Shown: positions 15,447 through 22,970 of the stretch, piece after piece
How positions within the stretch are numbered: the stretch's first letter is position 1
How the letters are laid out: each line of letters opens with the position of its first letter
From: JAXHUK01 sp034189725
GTDB taxonomy: Bacteria > Chloroflexota > Dehalococcoidia > SZUA-161
Direction: 5' to 3'
Length of the DNA stretch: 25,100 nucleotides
Assembly (NCBI GenBank): GCA_034189725.1
Contig: JAXHUK010000119.1
Span: forward strand, 1-25,100
Notes under the pieces: model-generated
The model's input: only the letters and a program-made list of their open reading frames with translations
The model's database searches: none
Told to the model about the DNA's origin: nothing
Position numbers and translations under genes: made by a program

Positions 15447-16089
15447 CCTCCATGTGCACACATGCTACTCCAAGGACTCAACATCACCCATCGAAGAGAT
15501 CATCCAGCATTGCCTCGAGATCGGAATAGACTGTCTGGCCATAACCGACCACGATACTATATCCGGGGCGCTGGAAATGAAGCGTACTGCCCCCTTCACC
15601 GTTATAGTCGGTGAGGAGGTGTTGACTACCTGCGGCGAGATCATCGGCCTTTTCCTCAGCGAACAGGTCCCAAGTTATCTCTCACCTGAAGAGACAGTAG
15701 TACGGATTAAATCACAGGGCGGGTTGGTGTGTATCCCACACCCGTTCGATCGCTTCCGACCGCATTCCCGTCTCCGTAATCATGCCCTCCAGGATATAAT
15801 GAATGATATCGACCTGGTCGAGGTTTTCAATTCACGTACCATTATGCAGAAAGACTCGAAGCGCGCTTTGCGGCTCGCTCAGGAACTTGGAGTCCCCGGC
15901 ACAACGGGGAGCGATGCCCACATTGTGACCGAGGTTGGCAGGTCATTTGTCGAGCTCCCCGAGTTCGACAATGCTGAGCAATTTCAGCAGTCACTGAGAA
16001 ACGGTAAGATTTTCAGAAGTAAAACCAGTACCGCAATTCATTTGTATAATATTAAGAACAGGGTGACCAAGCTTTTCCACAGGAGCTAG
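15415..16089 (+). CDS. PHP-domain phosphoesterase
   Basis: 224 residues with the TTG at 15415, or 218 with the TTG at 15433. No ATG fits, because the HVH motif is near the N-terminus. Metal-binding PHP motifs are H13-V-H15, D45-H46, Glu67/68 (VGEEV), His109 (IPHPFD) and D167-A-H169. It resembles the YciV/TrpH-type PHP proteins, which hydrolyse short RNA or nucleotide phosphates. The exact substrate is not readable. It overlaps the 54-aa gene and is followed 5 bases later by the formyltransferase, so the three look like one operon with efp. Confidence 0.88.
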   Translation: MIEYTALLKADLHVHTCYSKDSTSPIEEIIQHCLEIGIDCLAITDHDTISGALEMKRTAPFTVIVGEEVLTTCGEIIGLFLSEQVPSYLSPEETVVRIKSQGGLVCIPHPFDRFRPHSRLRNHALQDIMNDIDLVEVFNSRTIMQKDSKRALRLAQELGVPGTTGSDAHIVTEVGRSFVELPEFDNAEQFQQSLRNGKIFRSKTSTAIHLYNIKNRVTKLFHRS

Positions 16090-16094
16090 CAGCA

Positions 16095-16898
16095 ATGTAC
16101 AAGATCGGTTGGTTCTCCACGGGGCGTGGCGCGGGATCACGCGCGCTCCTCACAGCTATCATGGAGAACATACAGCAAGGCGCTATCAATGCAGAACTCT
16201 CTTTCGTATTCTGCAACCGTGCACCTGGCCAGGCAAAAGAAACCGATGTCTTTTTTGAACTGGTTAACCACTACAGCATACCGCTTGTCTACGTCTCTTC
16301 GCAGAGATTTAAGACCACGCAGGGAATAACAACCATGTCGGACCAGCAGCGGCTGGAGTATGACAGACAGATAATGGAGCAATTACAGGGATTCGAGGCC
16401 GATATCTGCGTGCTCGCTGGTTATATGCTCATCGTAGGGGCAGAGATGTGTACGCGTTACACCATGATCAACCTCCACCCTGCAACACCCACCGGCCCAG
16501 CCGGCACCTGGCGTGAAGTGATCTGGCAGCTTATCGACAGCAAAGCCTCCGAAACTGGAGTCATGATGCATCTGGTCACACCGGAACTGGATAAAGGCCC
16601 CCCCGTGACCTATTGCGCTTTTCCCATACGAGGCGAACCCTATGATGAACACTGGGAAGAGATAGCAGGAGTATCGGTCAACGAAATTATGGCTCAGCAC
16701 GGGGAAAACAATCGCCTGTTCCAGCTCATTCGCCAGGAGGGACTGAAGAGAGAGCAACCACTCATTGTAGCCACGCTCAAAGCGTTCAGTGATGGCAAGG
16801 TTCGAATAGAAAACGGGAATGTTGTTGACAGCAGCGGTCAACTCATCAAAGCGTACTCATTGACACAGGAAATCGAAGCAATGATACAGGCGACATAA
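16095..16898 (+). CDS. PurN-like formyltransferase family protein
   Basis: 267 residues with AGGAG 9 bases before the ATG. The Rossmann-like core and catalytic triad of GAR/Fmt-type formyltransferases are visible: Asn126 and His128 (INLHPATPTGPAGT) and Asp166 (PELDKGPP), with VLAGYMLIV before them. PurN is usually about 200 residues; this one has an insert around 75-95 and an extra C-terminal part (IENGNVVDSSGQLI) like a small capping domain. It lies outside any purine cluster. The true role may be glycinamide ribonucleotide transformylation or formyl transfer to another amine or sugar. The enzyme superfamily is firm; the substrate is not. Confidence 0.85.
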   Translation: MYKIGWFSTGRGAGSRALLTAIMENIQQGAINAELSFVFCNRAPGQAKETDVFFELVNHYSIPLVYVSSQRFKTTQGITTMSDQQRLEYDRQIMEQLQGFEADICVLAGYMLIVGAEMCTRYTMINLHPATPTGPAGTWREVIWQLIDSKASETGVMMHLVTPELDKGPPVTYCAFPIRGEPYDEHWEEIAGVSVNEIMAQHGENNRLFQLIRQEGLKREQPLIVATLKAFSDGKVRIENGNVVDSSGQLIKAYSLTQEIEAMIQAT

Positions 16899-17013
16899 CT
16901 ATATTCGCGTTACTCGCAATCTGTAGATTCAGATCGTCTTTCGTCTTTGCCAGCACTTCGCTCCTCAGCACAGGCTCAGCGAAGCAATCCTGTGGTACTG
17001 CTACAGAATCATA

Positions 17014-17053
17014 AAGGCACAGAGGCAGGTTTAAAACCTGATCTCTGTGCCTT
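17014..17053. terminator. Bidirectional hairpin between formyltransferase and clpP
   Basis: An outer stem of 11 bp (AAGGCACAGAG and complement) and an inner stem CAGGTTT/AAACCTG form a long hairpin between two convergent genes. There is no long T-run. A smaller inverted repeat, CTTCGCT/AGCGAAG, lies near 16955-16985. Confidence 0.65.
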
Positions 17054-17094
17054 GTCTCCTCATGCAACAGCTAGGATAATGTTGGCCTCACGCG

Positions 17095-17706
17095 TTATAC
17101 TTGTTTATCCTGAGGCCCCCGCAATATCTCATCGATCAATCCGTACTCTTGAGCCGCATCAGCGTTCATGAAAAAGTCGCGATCAGTATCATGAGCTATT
17201 TTTTCCAGAGGCTGGCCCGTATGCCGAACCAGGATAGAGCGGATTATATCCTGCAACCTCAGGATCTCCCGGGCGTGGATCTCGATATCCGACGCCTGTC
17301 CCCGAGCTCCCCCCATAGCCTGGTGCATATGGATAGTAGCATTCGGCAGAGCATAGCGTTTACCTTTGGCACCCGCAGCCAGTAGAACCGTGCCCATACT
17401 GGCTGTCGATCCCACACTGATCGTTGATACGTCGCAACGAATGAGTTGCATCGCATCATAAATCGCCAGGCCTGAGTATATCTCACCGCCAGGACAGTGT
17501 ATATAGAGGCTGATATCCTTATCCGGATCCTCGCGCTCTAAATACAGAAGCTGCATGATTATGGCATCAGCAACCTGGTCGTTAATGGGGAATCCCAGAA
17601 AGATAATGCGTTCCTTAAACAACAGAGAATACAGGTCATAACCGCGATCCCCTCGGGCATCCCTCTCGACTACACCGGGTAGAATGCTATGTGGTTGTAT
17701 GCTCAC
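17095..17706 (-). CDS. clpP: ATP-dependent Clp protease proteolytic subunit
   Basis: 203 residues if started at the GTG at 17706 (205 from the ATG at 17712). The ribosome site GAGGAGG abuts the ATG with no spacer but is 6 bases from the GTG, so the GTG is preferred. Serine protease that degrades proteins fed by Clp ATPases. In 205-residue numbering the triad is Ser105 (GSTASMG), His130 (HMHQAMGG) and Asp179 (DTDRDFF). YIHCPGGEIYSG and DIEIHAREIL are family signatures. GSTASMG differs slightly from the usual GQAASMG. It overlaps the end of tig, a classic tig-clpP pair. No clpX follows; the next gene is convergent, so the partner ATPase is elsewhere. Confidence 0.96.
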   Translation of the reverse strand: MSIQPHSILPGVVERDARGDRGYDLYSLLFKERIIFLGFPINDQVADAIIMQLLYLEREDPDKDISLYIHCPGGEIYSGLAIYDAMQLIRCDVSTISVGSTASMGTVLLAAGAKGKRYALPNATIHMHQAMGGARGQASDIEIHAREILRLQDIIRSILVRHTGQPLEKIAHDTDRDFFMNADAAQEYGLIDEILRGPQDKQV

Positions 17707-19012
17707 TTTCATCCTCCTCGTCCTTTACTTGTAATTCCGCAGATTCCTCGTCTGCAGTTGCTACAGCTACCAGGCGATCTATCGCCTTTTTAATGAACAG
17801 GTTTCTGCCTATCGACTCTCGAGCCTCAGGTGTGCTGAATAGCTGTCGTGTTCCCTCGTCCTCCGTATGCTGCATCATATGTTCAATCTCATGACTGATA
17901 TCTGCAGCACTTACCTCGATACCCTCAAGCTCAGCAAATCTCTGTAAAGCAAGCGAGCGCATGAGTATTCGCTCCGCCATCGGCCTCAGTTCGTTTCTCA
18001 GGTCTTCCTCAGTCTTATCAACGCTTTCGAGATACTCCTCCAGGCCTTTGTGCCCGCTAAAACTTCGTTCACGTTCCTCGATAAGATGCTCTAATTCATG
18101 TTCTACCATAACTTCGGGGAATTCCGCCTGGGTGAGGTCTACCAGTTCCTTGATCGCTTGCTCTTCAAGTGCACCCTTCGCCTCCCACTCTTTTCTGGCT
18201 CTCAGGTCACCAGCAACCTTCTCTTTGAGGGCATCCACCGTCTCCATTCCCTGCCCCAGACTTTTCACCAGCTCGTCATCGAGTTCAGGAAGACTCTTCT
18301 GCTTGACCTCATTGACCGTAACCTTGAAATCACACTCCCCACCACCAGCATCACCAAATCTCTCAGGTAAGGTCAATGTGAAAGCCCGTTCCTCACCTTT
18401 ACTGGCTCCCTCGACCTGCTCTGCAAAACCGGGGAGAGCCTGAGACGCTTCAGGGGATAATTGATACCATCCACTTTTCTCATTGATAATAACCTCTTCC
18501 CCAACGGTGCCTTCCACATCGATCGATAAAAGGTCGCCTGATTGTGCTGCCCGCTCAACTGGCTCCCATGATGCATGAATATCCCGAATCCGGTCCAGAA
18601 CCTCTGTCACATCATCATCACTTATCTCGACTGGCTCAGGAGTGAGCTTAATCTGGTGATAATCCCCTAGCTCCACAGTCGGACGCACCGGCACCGTAGC
18701 CTTGAAGGATAACGGCTCCATCTGAATGATCTCGATTTCAGGCTGAGCAATAGCATCTACATCCTGCTCAATCAATGCCTCATCATAAACCTTGGCCATC
18801 AGGTGCTCCGCAGCGTCCTGGACCAGAGCCTCTCTCCCCACAAACTGTTCGAGTATAGCTATCGGAGCCTTTCCCTTGCGGAATCCCGGAATGGCGGTCT
18901 TGGCACCAACACGACGGTATGCGCCCTTTACGGCGTTCTCCATCTCCTCCGCGTCGACTTCAACGTTAAGTACTACCAGACTTCCTTCAATCTTCTCTGC
19001 TGTTGATTTCAT
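17687..19012 (-). CDS. tig: Trigger factor
   Basis: 441 residues. A ribosome-bound chaperone with peptidyl-prolyl isomerase activity that meets nascent chains. The N-terminal ribosome-binding domain has the signature GFRKGKAP (43-50). The FKBP-like PPIase domain is at about 160-245 (GDLLSIDVEG, FAEQVEGASKGEERAF). The C-terminal arms are helical (about 260-420), ending in an acidic tail (DEEDESEHTTT). AGGAG precedes the ATG at 19012. Its end overlaps clpP by 20-26 bases, so the chaperone and protease subunit are made together. Confidence 0.96.
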   Translation of the reverse strand: MKSTAEKIEGSLVVLNVEVDAEEMENAVKGAYRRVGAKTAIPGFRKGKAPIAILEQFVGREALVQDAAEHLMAKVYDEALIEQDVDAIAQPEIEIIQMEPLSFKATVPVRPTVELGDYHQIKLTPEPVEISDDDVTEVLDRIRDIHASWEPVERAAQSGDLLSIDVEGTVGEEVIINEKSGWYQLSPEASQALPGFAEQVEGASKGEERAFTLTLPERFGDAGGGECDFKVTVNEVKQKSLPELDDELVKSLGQGMETVDALKEKVAGDLRARKEWEAKGALEEQAIKELVDLTQAEFPEVMVEHELEHLIEERERSFSGHKGLEEYLESVDKTEEDLRNELRPMAERILMRSLALQRFAELEGIEVSAADISHEIEHMMQHTEDEGTRQLFSTPEARESIGRNLFIKKAIDRLVAVATADEESAELQVKDEEDESEHTTT

Positions 19013-19028
19013 ATCACTCCTACTATAA

Positions 19029-19057
19029 ATTATAACATGAAGCTTCCTCGTAGTGAA
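19029..19057 (-). promoter_or_regulatory. Promoter for tig-clpP
   Basis: Minus strand: extended -10 TGTTATAAT (hexamer at 19029-19034) and -35 TTCACT (19052-19057) with a 17-base spacer. Transcription would start near 19022, just before the AGGAG ribosome site. This gives tig its own promoter despite lying after aspS. Confidence 0.6.
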
Positions 19058-19214
19058 GAATTCAGATACGACTTCAGACTTGATACATATCGGCTACGTA
19101 CTGCAGACATGCAGATAATAGTGAAACCACTACTAGTGTATCCGAAATGCCTACTGAATATTCAACAGACGCAACTCCCGGATTATGGCCTCTGCAGCGA
19201 GTAGTACAATGGAA

Positions 19215-21014
19215 TCATTCCTCAACTAGCTTTAGACGCAACTCCTGAAGCTGTTCTGGAGATACAGAAGATGGAGAATCTAACATGAGATCAATAGCGC
19301 TTTGAGTCTTGGGAAATGCGATCACCTCCCTGATGTTTTCTTCGCCTGCAAGCAGCATCAGAAAGCGATCGATACCCGGAGCGATACCCCCATGAGGTGG
19401 AGCGCCGCTCTCAAGGGCTTCCAGGAGATGACCAAACCTCTCCTCCGTCTCCTCCTTGCTATAACCTAGAATCTCAAATATCTTTTCCTGAAGCTCGCGG
19501 TTATGTATTCTGATCGAGCCACTGGATATCTCGGAACCATTGCACACAAAATCGTAGTGCCGTGCTCGCACCTTGCCCGGATCCGTATCGAGCAACGGCA
19601 TATCATCACTCCAGGGAGACGTGAACGGGTGATGCATCGACTCCCAGTAACCCTCGTCATTCTGTTCGAATAGCGGGTAATCCTGTATGAAGGCGAACGC
19701 CATAAGATTGGGGTCGATGAGGTTGAGACGCTGTGCCATCTCCGAACGCAGTCCGCTCAAGGCTGCATTCACTGTCTTTGGATTGTCTGCGGCTATGAGC
19801 AGCAGGTCTCCCCGTTTGGCTCCCAGGCGCTTGGCTAGTTCAATTATCTGGTCTATATTCAAAAACTTGGCCACAACGGAGCGCACATTGTCCAGCGTCA
19901 GCCCCTCTACTGCATCGCCGGGCTCACCATCGAGCGCTATGGTAACCAAACCCTTAGCCCCGCGAGCGCGCGCAAAGTCGGTCAAGTCACCTAACTGGCT
20001 ACGTGAATAGCTGGCACAACCCGGGGCAGCAAATCCCTTGACCTGCCCTCCTGCATCAAGTACCGAACGAAAGACAGCGAACTCACTATGAGCGAAAATA
20101 TCGGAACCGTCTGCCAGTTCCAGCCCAAACCTCAGATCAGGCTTATCGCTGCCGTATTTGCGCATCACCTCTTCATAGGAGAGGCGAGGAAACGGCTTGA
20201 TCATCGTGAAATGGGGCGCTACCGTCTCCACCAGCGAGGTGAAAAGCTCCTCCATCAGGGCGAGAATATCGTCCTCATCGACGAAGCTCATCTCGAGGTC
20301 GAGTTGAGTGAACTCGGGCTGGCGGTCAGCCCTGGGGTCCTCGTCACGAAAACAGCGTGCTATCTGAAAGTATTTATCGTAGCCGGCCACCATGAGCAAC
20401 TGCTTCAATTGCTGTGGCGACTGAGGCAGGGCGTAAAATTTGCCGCTATGAATCCGGCTGGGCACCAGATAGTCCCGTGCACCTTCAGGTGTGCTCTTGA
20501 TTAAAACCGGTGTCTCTATCTCTATGAAGCCCCTGGCATCGAGAAAATCACGCATGAACTTGACCACACGGTGACGCAGAATTATATTGCGTTGCATCCG
20601 TTCGCGCCTGAGGTCAAGGTAGCGATACTTGAGGCGAAGCGCCTCGTCCACCTCAACATCTTCATTTATGTAAAATGGCGGCGTCTTCGCCCGGTTCAGT
20701 ATCTCCGCCTCTGTGGCAATAAGCTCGACGTCGCCGGTGCCCAGTTTCGGGTTATTCGTCCCCTGAGGACGAAGAGCGATCTTACCTCGTATCCTGACCA
20801 CATACTCATTTCGCAACTCACTGGCAATCGCGTGACCCGCCGGCGATGCTTCAGGATCGAACACTGTCTGGATAATCCCCTCTCGATCACGCAGGTCGAT
20901 GAATATCAGTCCACCATGGTCACGCCGACGGTTGACCCAGCCAGCAACAGTCACCTCCTGACCAATGTGCTCTTTGCGTAATTCGCCGCAGTAATGCGTT
21001 CTCAATGTAGCCAT
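19215..21014 (-). CDS. aspS: Aspartyl-tRNA synthetase, bacterial type, probably non-discriminating
   Basis: 599 residues. Class II synthetase charging tRNA-Asp. An N-terminal OB anticodon-binding domain (about 1-105) is followed by the catalytic core with motif 2 (FRDEDPRADRQPEFTQLD, 222-239), a GAD insert (about 285-425) and motif 3 (GGIAPGIDRFL, from 542). His33 (RRRDHGG) and Gly85 (LRPQG) align with His31 and Gly82 of Pseudomonas aeruginosa AspRS, residues tied to charging of both tRNA-Asp and tRNA-Asn. The start is the ATG at 21014. A consensus -10 lies so close that the mRNA may be leaderless. It is divergent from a small membrane protein. A 202-base gap with no gene separates its stop from the tig start. 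Confidence 0.97.
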   Translation of the reverse strand: MATLRTHYCGELRKEHIGQEVTVAGWVNRRRDHGGLIFIDLRDREGIIQTVFDPEASPAGHAIASELRNEYVVRIRGKIALRPQGTNNPKLGTGDVELIATEAEILNRAKTPPFYINEDVEVDEALRLKYRYLDLRRERMQRNIILRHRVVKFMRDFLDARGFIEIETPVLIKSTPEGARDYLVPSRIHSGKFYALPQSPQQLKQLLMVAGYDKYFQIARCFRDEDPRADRQPEFTQLDLEMSFVDEDDILALMEELFTSLVETVAPHFTMIKPFPRLSYEEVMRKYGSDKPDLRFGLELADGSDIFAHSEFAVFRSVLDAGGQVKGFAAPGCASYSRSQLGDLTDFARARGAKGLVTIALDGEPGDAVEGLTLDNVRSVVAKFLNIDQIIELAKRLGAKRGDLLLIAADNPKTVNAALSGLRSEMAQRLNLIDPNLMAFAFIQDYPLFEQNDEGYWESMHHPFTSPWSDDMPLLDTDPGKVRARHYDFVCNGSEISSGSIRIHNRELQEKIFEILGYSKEETEERFGHLLEALESGAPPHGGIAPGIDRFLMLLAGEENIREVIAFPKTQSAIDLMLDSPSSVSPEQLQELRLKLVEE

Positions 21015-21021
21015 CGCCTCG

Positions 21022-21051
21022 ATTATAGCTGATTAGCACTCCCTTTGTAAA
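21022..21051 (-). promoter_or_regulatory. Promoter for aspS
   Basis: Minus strand: -35 TTTACA (21046-21051), spacer 18, -10 TATAAT (21022-21027). Only 7 bases separate the -10 from the ATG, so transcription should start at about the A of ATG. Confidence 0.65.
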
Positions 21052-21108
21052 TACGAGCTTGATTTCACAGTATGTGGGGACGTATGACCACACTCCCCTA
21101 CGGGTTTC

Positions 21109-21141
21109 CACCCAAACTTGCTTAATAAGCAGGTTTGGGTG
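21109..21141. repeat. Hairpin in the aspS / small membrane protein divergent spacer
   Basis: CACCCAAAC pairs with GTTTGGGTG; after one mismatch, TGCTTA pairs with TAAGCA. It is upstream of both genes, so it is not a terminator. It may be a regulator site. Confidence 0.5.
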
Positions 21142-21180
21142 CATAGTTAACTACACAGTGAACGATTCTTCTACCTGATG

Positions 21181-21189
21181 TGCTATAAT
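21181..21189 (+). promoter_or_regulatory. Extended -10 promoter for the small membrane protein
   Basis: TGCTATAAT, identical to the parA extended -10. The ATG at 21200 is 10 bases downstream, giving a leader of only about 3-5 bases. A tiny ATG-ATA-TGA frame at 21195 overlaps the ATG. Confidence 0.6.
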
Positions 21190-21199
21190 GTGAGATGAT

Positions 21200-21430
21200 A
21201 TGAAACTGAAAAAATCAACAGGGTTGTTGCTTGCAGCACTGTTTCTCGCCATCACCGCTGTTCTACAGGGAATAGCGCTTGCCCGATATCTCACCAGAAT
21301 GCCGGAGGACTGGGTCGGAATCGGACTCTACATCGCTGCCGTTGTCCTGTTCACAATCGCCTCCCTCGGCTTCTCCATAAGCTGGGTGCGGGAGAAGCGA
21401 AGTCAACAACAAGGTGAGCAGGAAATCTGA
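21200..21430 (+). CDS. Small two-TM membrane protein, unknown function
   Basis: 76 residues. A short basic start (MKLKKSTG), TM1 at about 7-28 (GLLLAALFLAITAVLQGIALA), a polar loop (TRMPEDWVG), TM2 at about 40-62, then a charged tail (REKRSQQQGEQEI). Positive residues at both ends suggest that both termini are cytoplasmic. No family was recognised. The gene is divergent from aspS and convergent with the C2H2 gene, with a 39-base gap. Its clear promoter, hydrophobic pattern and usable start argue that it is real. Confidence 0.75.
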   Translation: MKLKKSTGLLLAALFLAITAVLQGIALARYLTRMPEDWVGIGLYIAAVVLFTIASLGFSISWVREKRSQQQGEQEI

Positions 21431-21469
21431 TAATCCCCCCGATAGCCATACCCAATAGAGCCTCAGCCT

Positions 21470-21826
21470 TCAAATGCGGAAACTTCGCCCTTCATTAACC
21501 ATTTGCTGCAGATTTCTCAGATCATTCTGTATCGCCTCGACCTTCGCATCGCTCTCCTGTATCTTTTGCTGGTAGGTCTGTGCAATCTCATTATAGAGCT
21601 GCGCCTGGCGATAGACATCCATTATCCAGTTTACTACGATCTGCCACGCCTCCTGTGGACTCAGTTCGCTGAGCTTTCCCAATGCCCGCGCCAGGAGTTC
21701 CTCGTCCCATTCCACGTTCTTTGGCGGCCCCATGATCGTCTCCTGCCTTGAGGTGTGTTTTCGCATATGTCCCCCGAGTGCATGCCAGTCAGCGAACTCT
21801 TCCCCACAAACTTTGCATCTAAACAT
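21470..21826 (-). CDS. Single C2H2 zinc-finger protein with coiled-coil tail
   Basis: 118 residues from the ATG at 21826, which follows AGAGGGT at good spacing; the frame extends to 21889 but adds an unlikely tail. Residues 4-24 form a classical C2H2 finger: C4-x2-C7, Phe11, Leu17, H20-x3-H24, with the sequence ALGGHMRKH, like the QALGGH helix of plant fingers and some archaeal proteins. It is not the Ros/MucR layout. Residues about 39-75 are helical and amphipathic (EELLARALGKL, PQEAWQIVVNWIMDVY), and about 76-112 look like a coiled coil (QQKIQESDAKVEAIQNDL). It is a likely DNA-binding or adaptor protein that oligomerises. A near-perfect promoter and a cluster of TAACAC repeats lie upstream, suggesting tight control, possibly by itself. 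Confidence 0.85.
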   Translation of the reverse strand: MFRCKVCGEEFADWHALGGHMRKHTSRQETIMGPPKNVEWDEELLARALGKLSELSPQEAWQIVVNWIMDVYRQAQLYNEIAQTYQQKIQESDAKVEAIQNDLRNLQQMVNEGRSFRI

Positions 21827-21942
21827 TGGTCGACCCTCTTCTACTGAGTAAACAACTGCCACAGAAACACAGGAGCATTGTATCTTCAAACATAAAGCAC
21901 CCTATCTTCTCCGTGAACTCTGTAGCTACCATTGATTGCGAT

Positions 21943-21970
21943 ATTATAACACTAAGTATCAGTATGTCAA
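21943..21970 (-). promoter_or_regulatory. Strong promoter for the C2H2 gene
   Basis: Minus strand: TTGACA (21965-21970), spacer 16, TATAAT (21943-21948) preceded by TGT (an extended -10). Transcription would start near 21936, giving a leader of about 110 bases. One TAACAC motif (21947-21952) overlaps the -10. Confidence 0.8.
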
Positions 21971-22057
21971 GTATTTTGCAGTATTAGTATTTACACAACG
22001 CTTTACACTAACACAGAGCACTTTGTGTAACACTCAACAATGTGTTATCTGTAACAC
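21947..22057. promoter_or_regulatory. Cluster of TAACAC/GTGTTA motifs upstream of the C2H2 gene
   Basis: TAACAC occurs at 21947-21952 (on the -10), 22009-22014, 22028-22033 and 22052-22057, and reversed at 22042-22047. TTACAC variants are at 21991-21996 and 22003-22008. CACTTTGTGT (22019-22028) also pairs with ACACAAAGTG (22054-22063). The density and the overlap with the -10 suit an operator. Confidence 0.6.
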
Positions 22058-22332
22058 AAAGTGTGCTTTAGTTCTCTCATCCCCGACAGCTTAAGCTTGA
22101 AACAGCCTGCCTGCGCCTTCTGAACTGTGCAGAGGGTAGCGATATTTCCGTCTGCCGTATAACGCAACCAACTACAGACCAAATACAACAATGTAACCAG
22201 AGTAACCACCATCACATAAGAGTTGGGCATCTCCCTGTGAGGTCTTGAATCCATAAAATTCTGCTCGCCATTTATTGGATCAGTTGATCACTCCCCTACC
22301 CGGCTGAAACACCAGCAGGGACATAGGATCGG

Positions 22333-22359
22333 TCTGAGCGTCACTGAAAAACGCTCAGA
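22333..22359. terminator. Hairpin TCTGAGCGT / ACGCTCAGA
   Basis: Perfect 9-bp arms with a 9-base loop, followed on the plus strand by TTT. Possible terminator, but no gene ends nearby. Confidence 0.4.
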
Positions 22360-22474
22360 TTTGGCTCTCAGCGCTTCACCCATTCAGAACACGCTTTTGA
22401 ATGTAAAAAAGTGCCATAACTAAAGCTAGTCGATTCTTTTACCTCTACTGACGTGACAAACCTCCGAAAATCAC

Positions 22475-22520
22475 ACAACCCAGACATCTGGCCATTCAGA
22501 CAGTCAGATGTCTGGGTTGT
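22475..22520. repeat. Perfect inverted repeat with 16-bp arms
   Basis: ACAACCCAGACATCTG (22475-22490) and its exact complement (22505-22520) around a 14-base loop. It is much longer than chance. It may be a miniature palindromic element or an RNA hairpin. Confidence 0.7.
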
Positions 22521-22720
22521 CGGACAGGCCGATACTACTCCCCACACCGTTGCAACCTCATGTTCGCCGGCATGAACCGGATTTGTCCCAACGGCAAGGG
22601 GACACAAAGATTGTCCTTGTAACTCCGGGATTTGAAATCTCCATGTGCAATCCTTGTGGTACCCATAGAAATAACCATAAACGATGCTTATACGAAACTA
22701 CGATCTCTCCCCTTCGCCCC

Positions 22721-22806
22721 TGGTCTTTCGATAAACTCAGGACAGGCCTGCCGAAAGGTTATTCGTGGTGCGACCTGTAGGGGTTCGGTGACCGAACCCC
22801 TACAGG
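22721..22806. repeat. REP-like interspersed repeat ending in a perfect 33-bp palindrome
   Basis: CTTTCGATAAACTCAGGACA resembles the TTCGACAAGCTCAGGACA repeats I recall scattered through many Chloroflexota and other environmental genomes. CTTTCG (22725-22730) pairs with CGAAAG (22752-22757). It is followed by a 33-bp palindrome (22774-22806) with 16-bp arms, CCTGTAGGGGTTCGGT and complement, around a single G. Copy number could not be counted in this window. Confidence 0.65.
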
Positions 22807-22851
22807 AACGATAGCAGGTGGAGCAGTTTTATTTCTCGCGGTGCCGACTAA

Positions 22852-22877
22852 CAGTATACCATTAGTATGGTACACTG
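22852..22877. promoter_or_regulatory. ATGGTA inverted repeat, candidate operator
   Basis: CAGT-A-TACCAT, TAGT spacer, ATGGTA-C-ACTG: a near-perfect palindrome with one mismatched pair. A third ATGGTA follows at about 22883. It lies about 65 bases before the proposed promoter of the acyl-CoA dehydrogenase operon. Confidence 0.45.
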
Positions 22878-22942
22878 TTGTAATGGTACAAATCACACTA
22901 ATGAGCATGCACACTGAAAATCCCCTACCCTACCTACCATAC

Positions 22943-22970
22943 TTGCTAAGTTTGTAAAATTAGCTACAAT
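22943..22970 (+). promoter_or_regulatory. Possible promoter for the acyl-CoA dehydrogenase operon
   Basis: -35 TTGCTA (22943-22948), 16-base spacer, -10 TACAAT (22965-22970). It gives a leader of about 140 bases. Moderate match only. Confidence 0.4.

Noticed and set aside
17961..18443. 160-codon Ser-rich plus-strand frame inside tig
   Set aside because: Low-complexity Ser/Leu composition is typical of the reverse of acidic helical codons; antisense shadow.
22045..22254. Minus-strand 69-codon frame with one hydrophobic stretch
   Set aside because: No good ribosome site, it overlaps the TAACAC repeat cluster, and the composition looks like translated noise. Kept as non-coding.
22508..22780. 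Plus-strand 90-codon frame over the repeat region
   Set aside because: It crosses the 16-bp-arm hairpin and the REP-like repeat; no ribosome site or protein signature.
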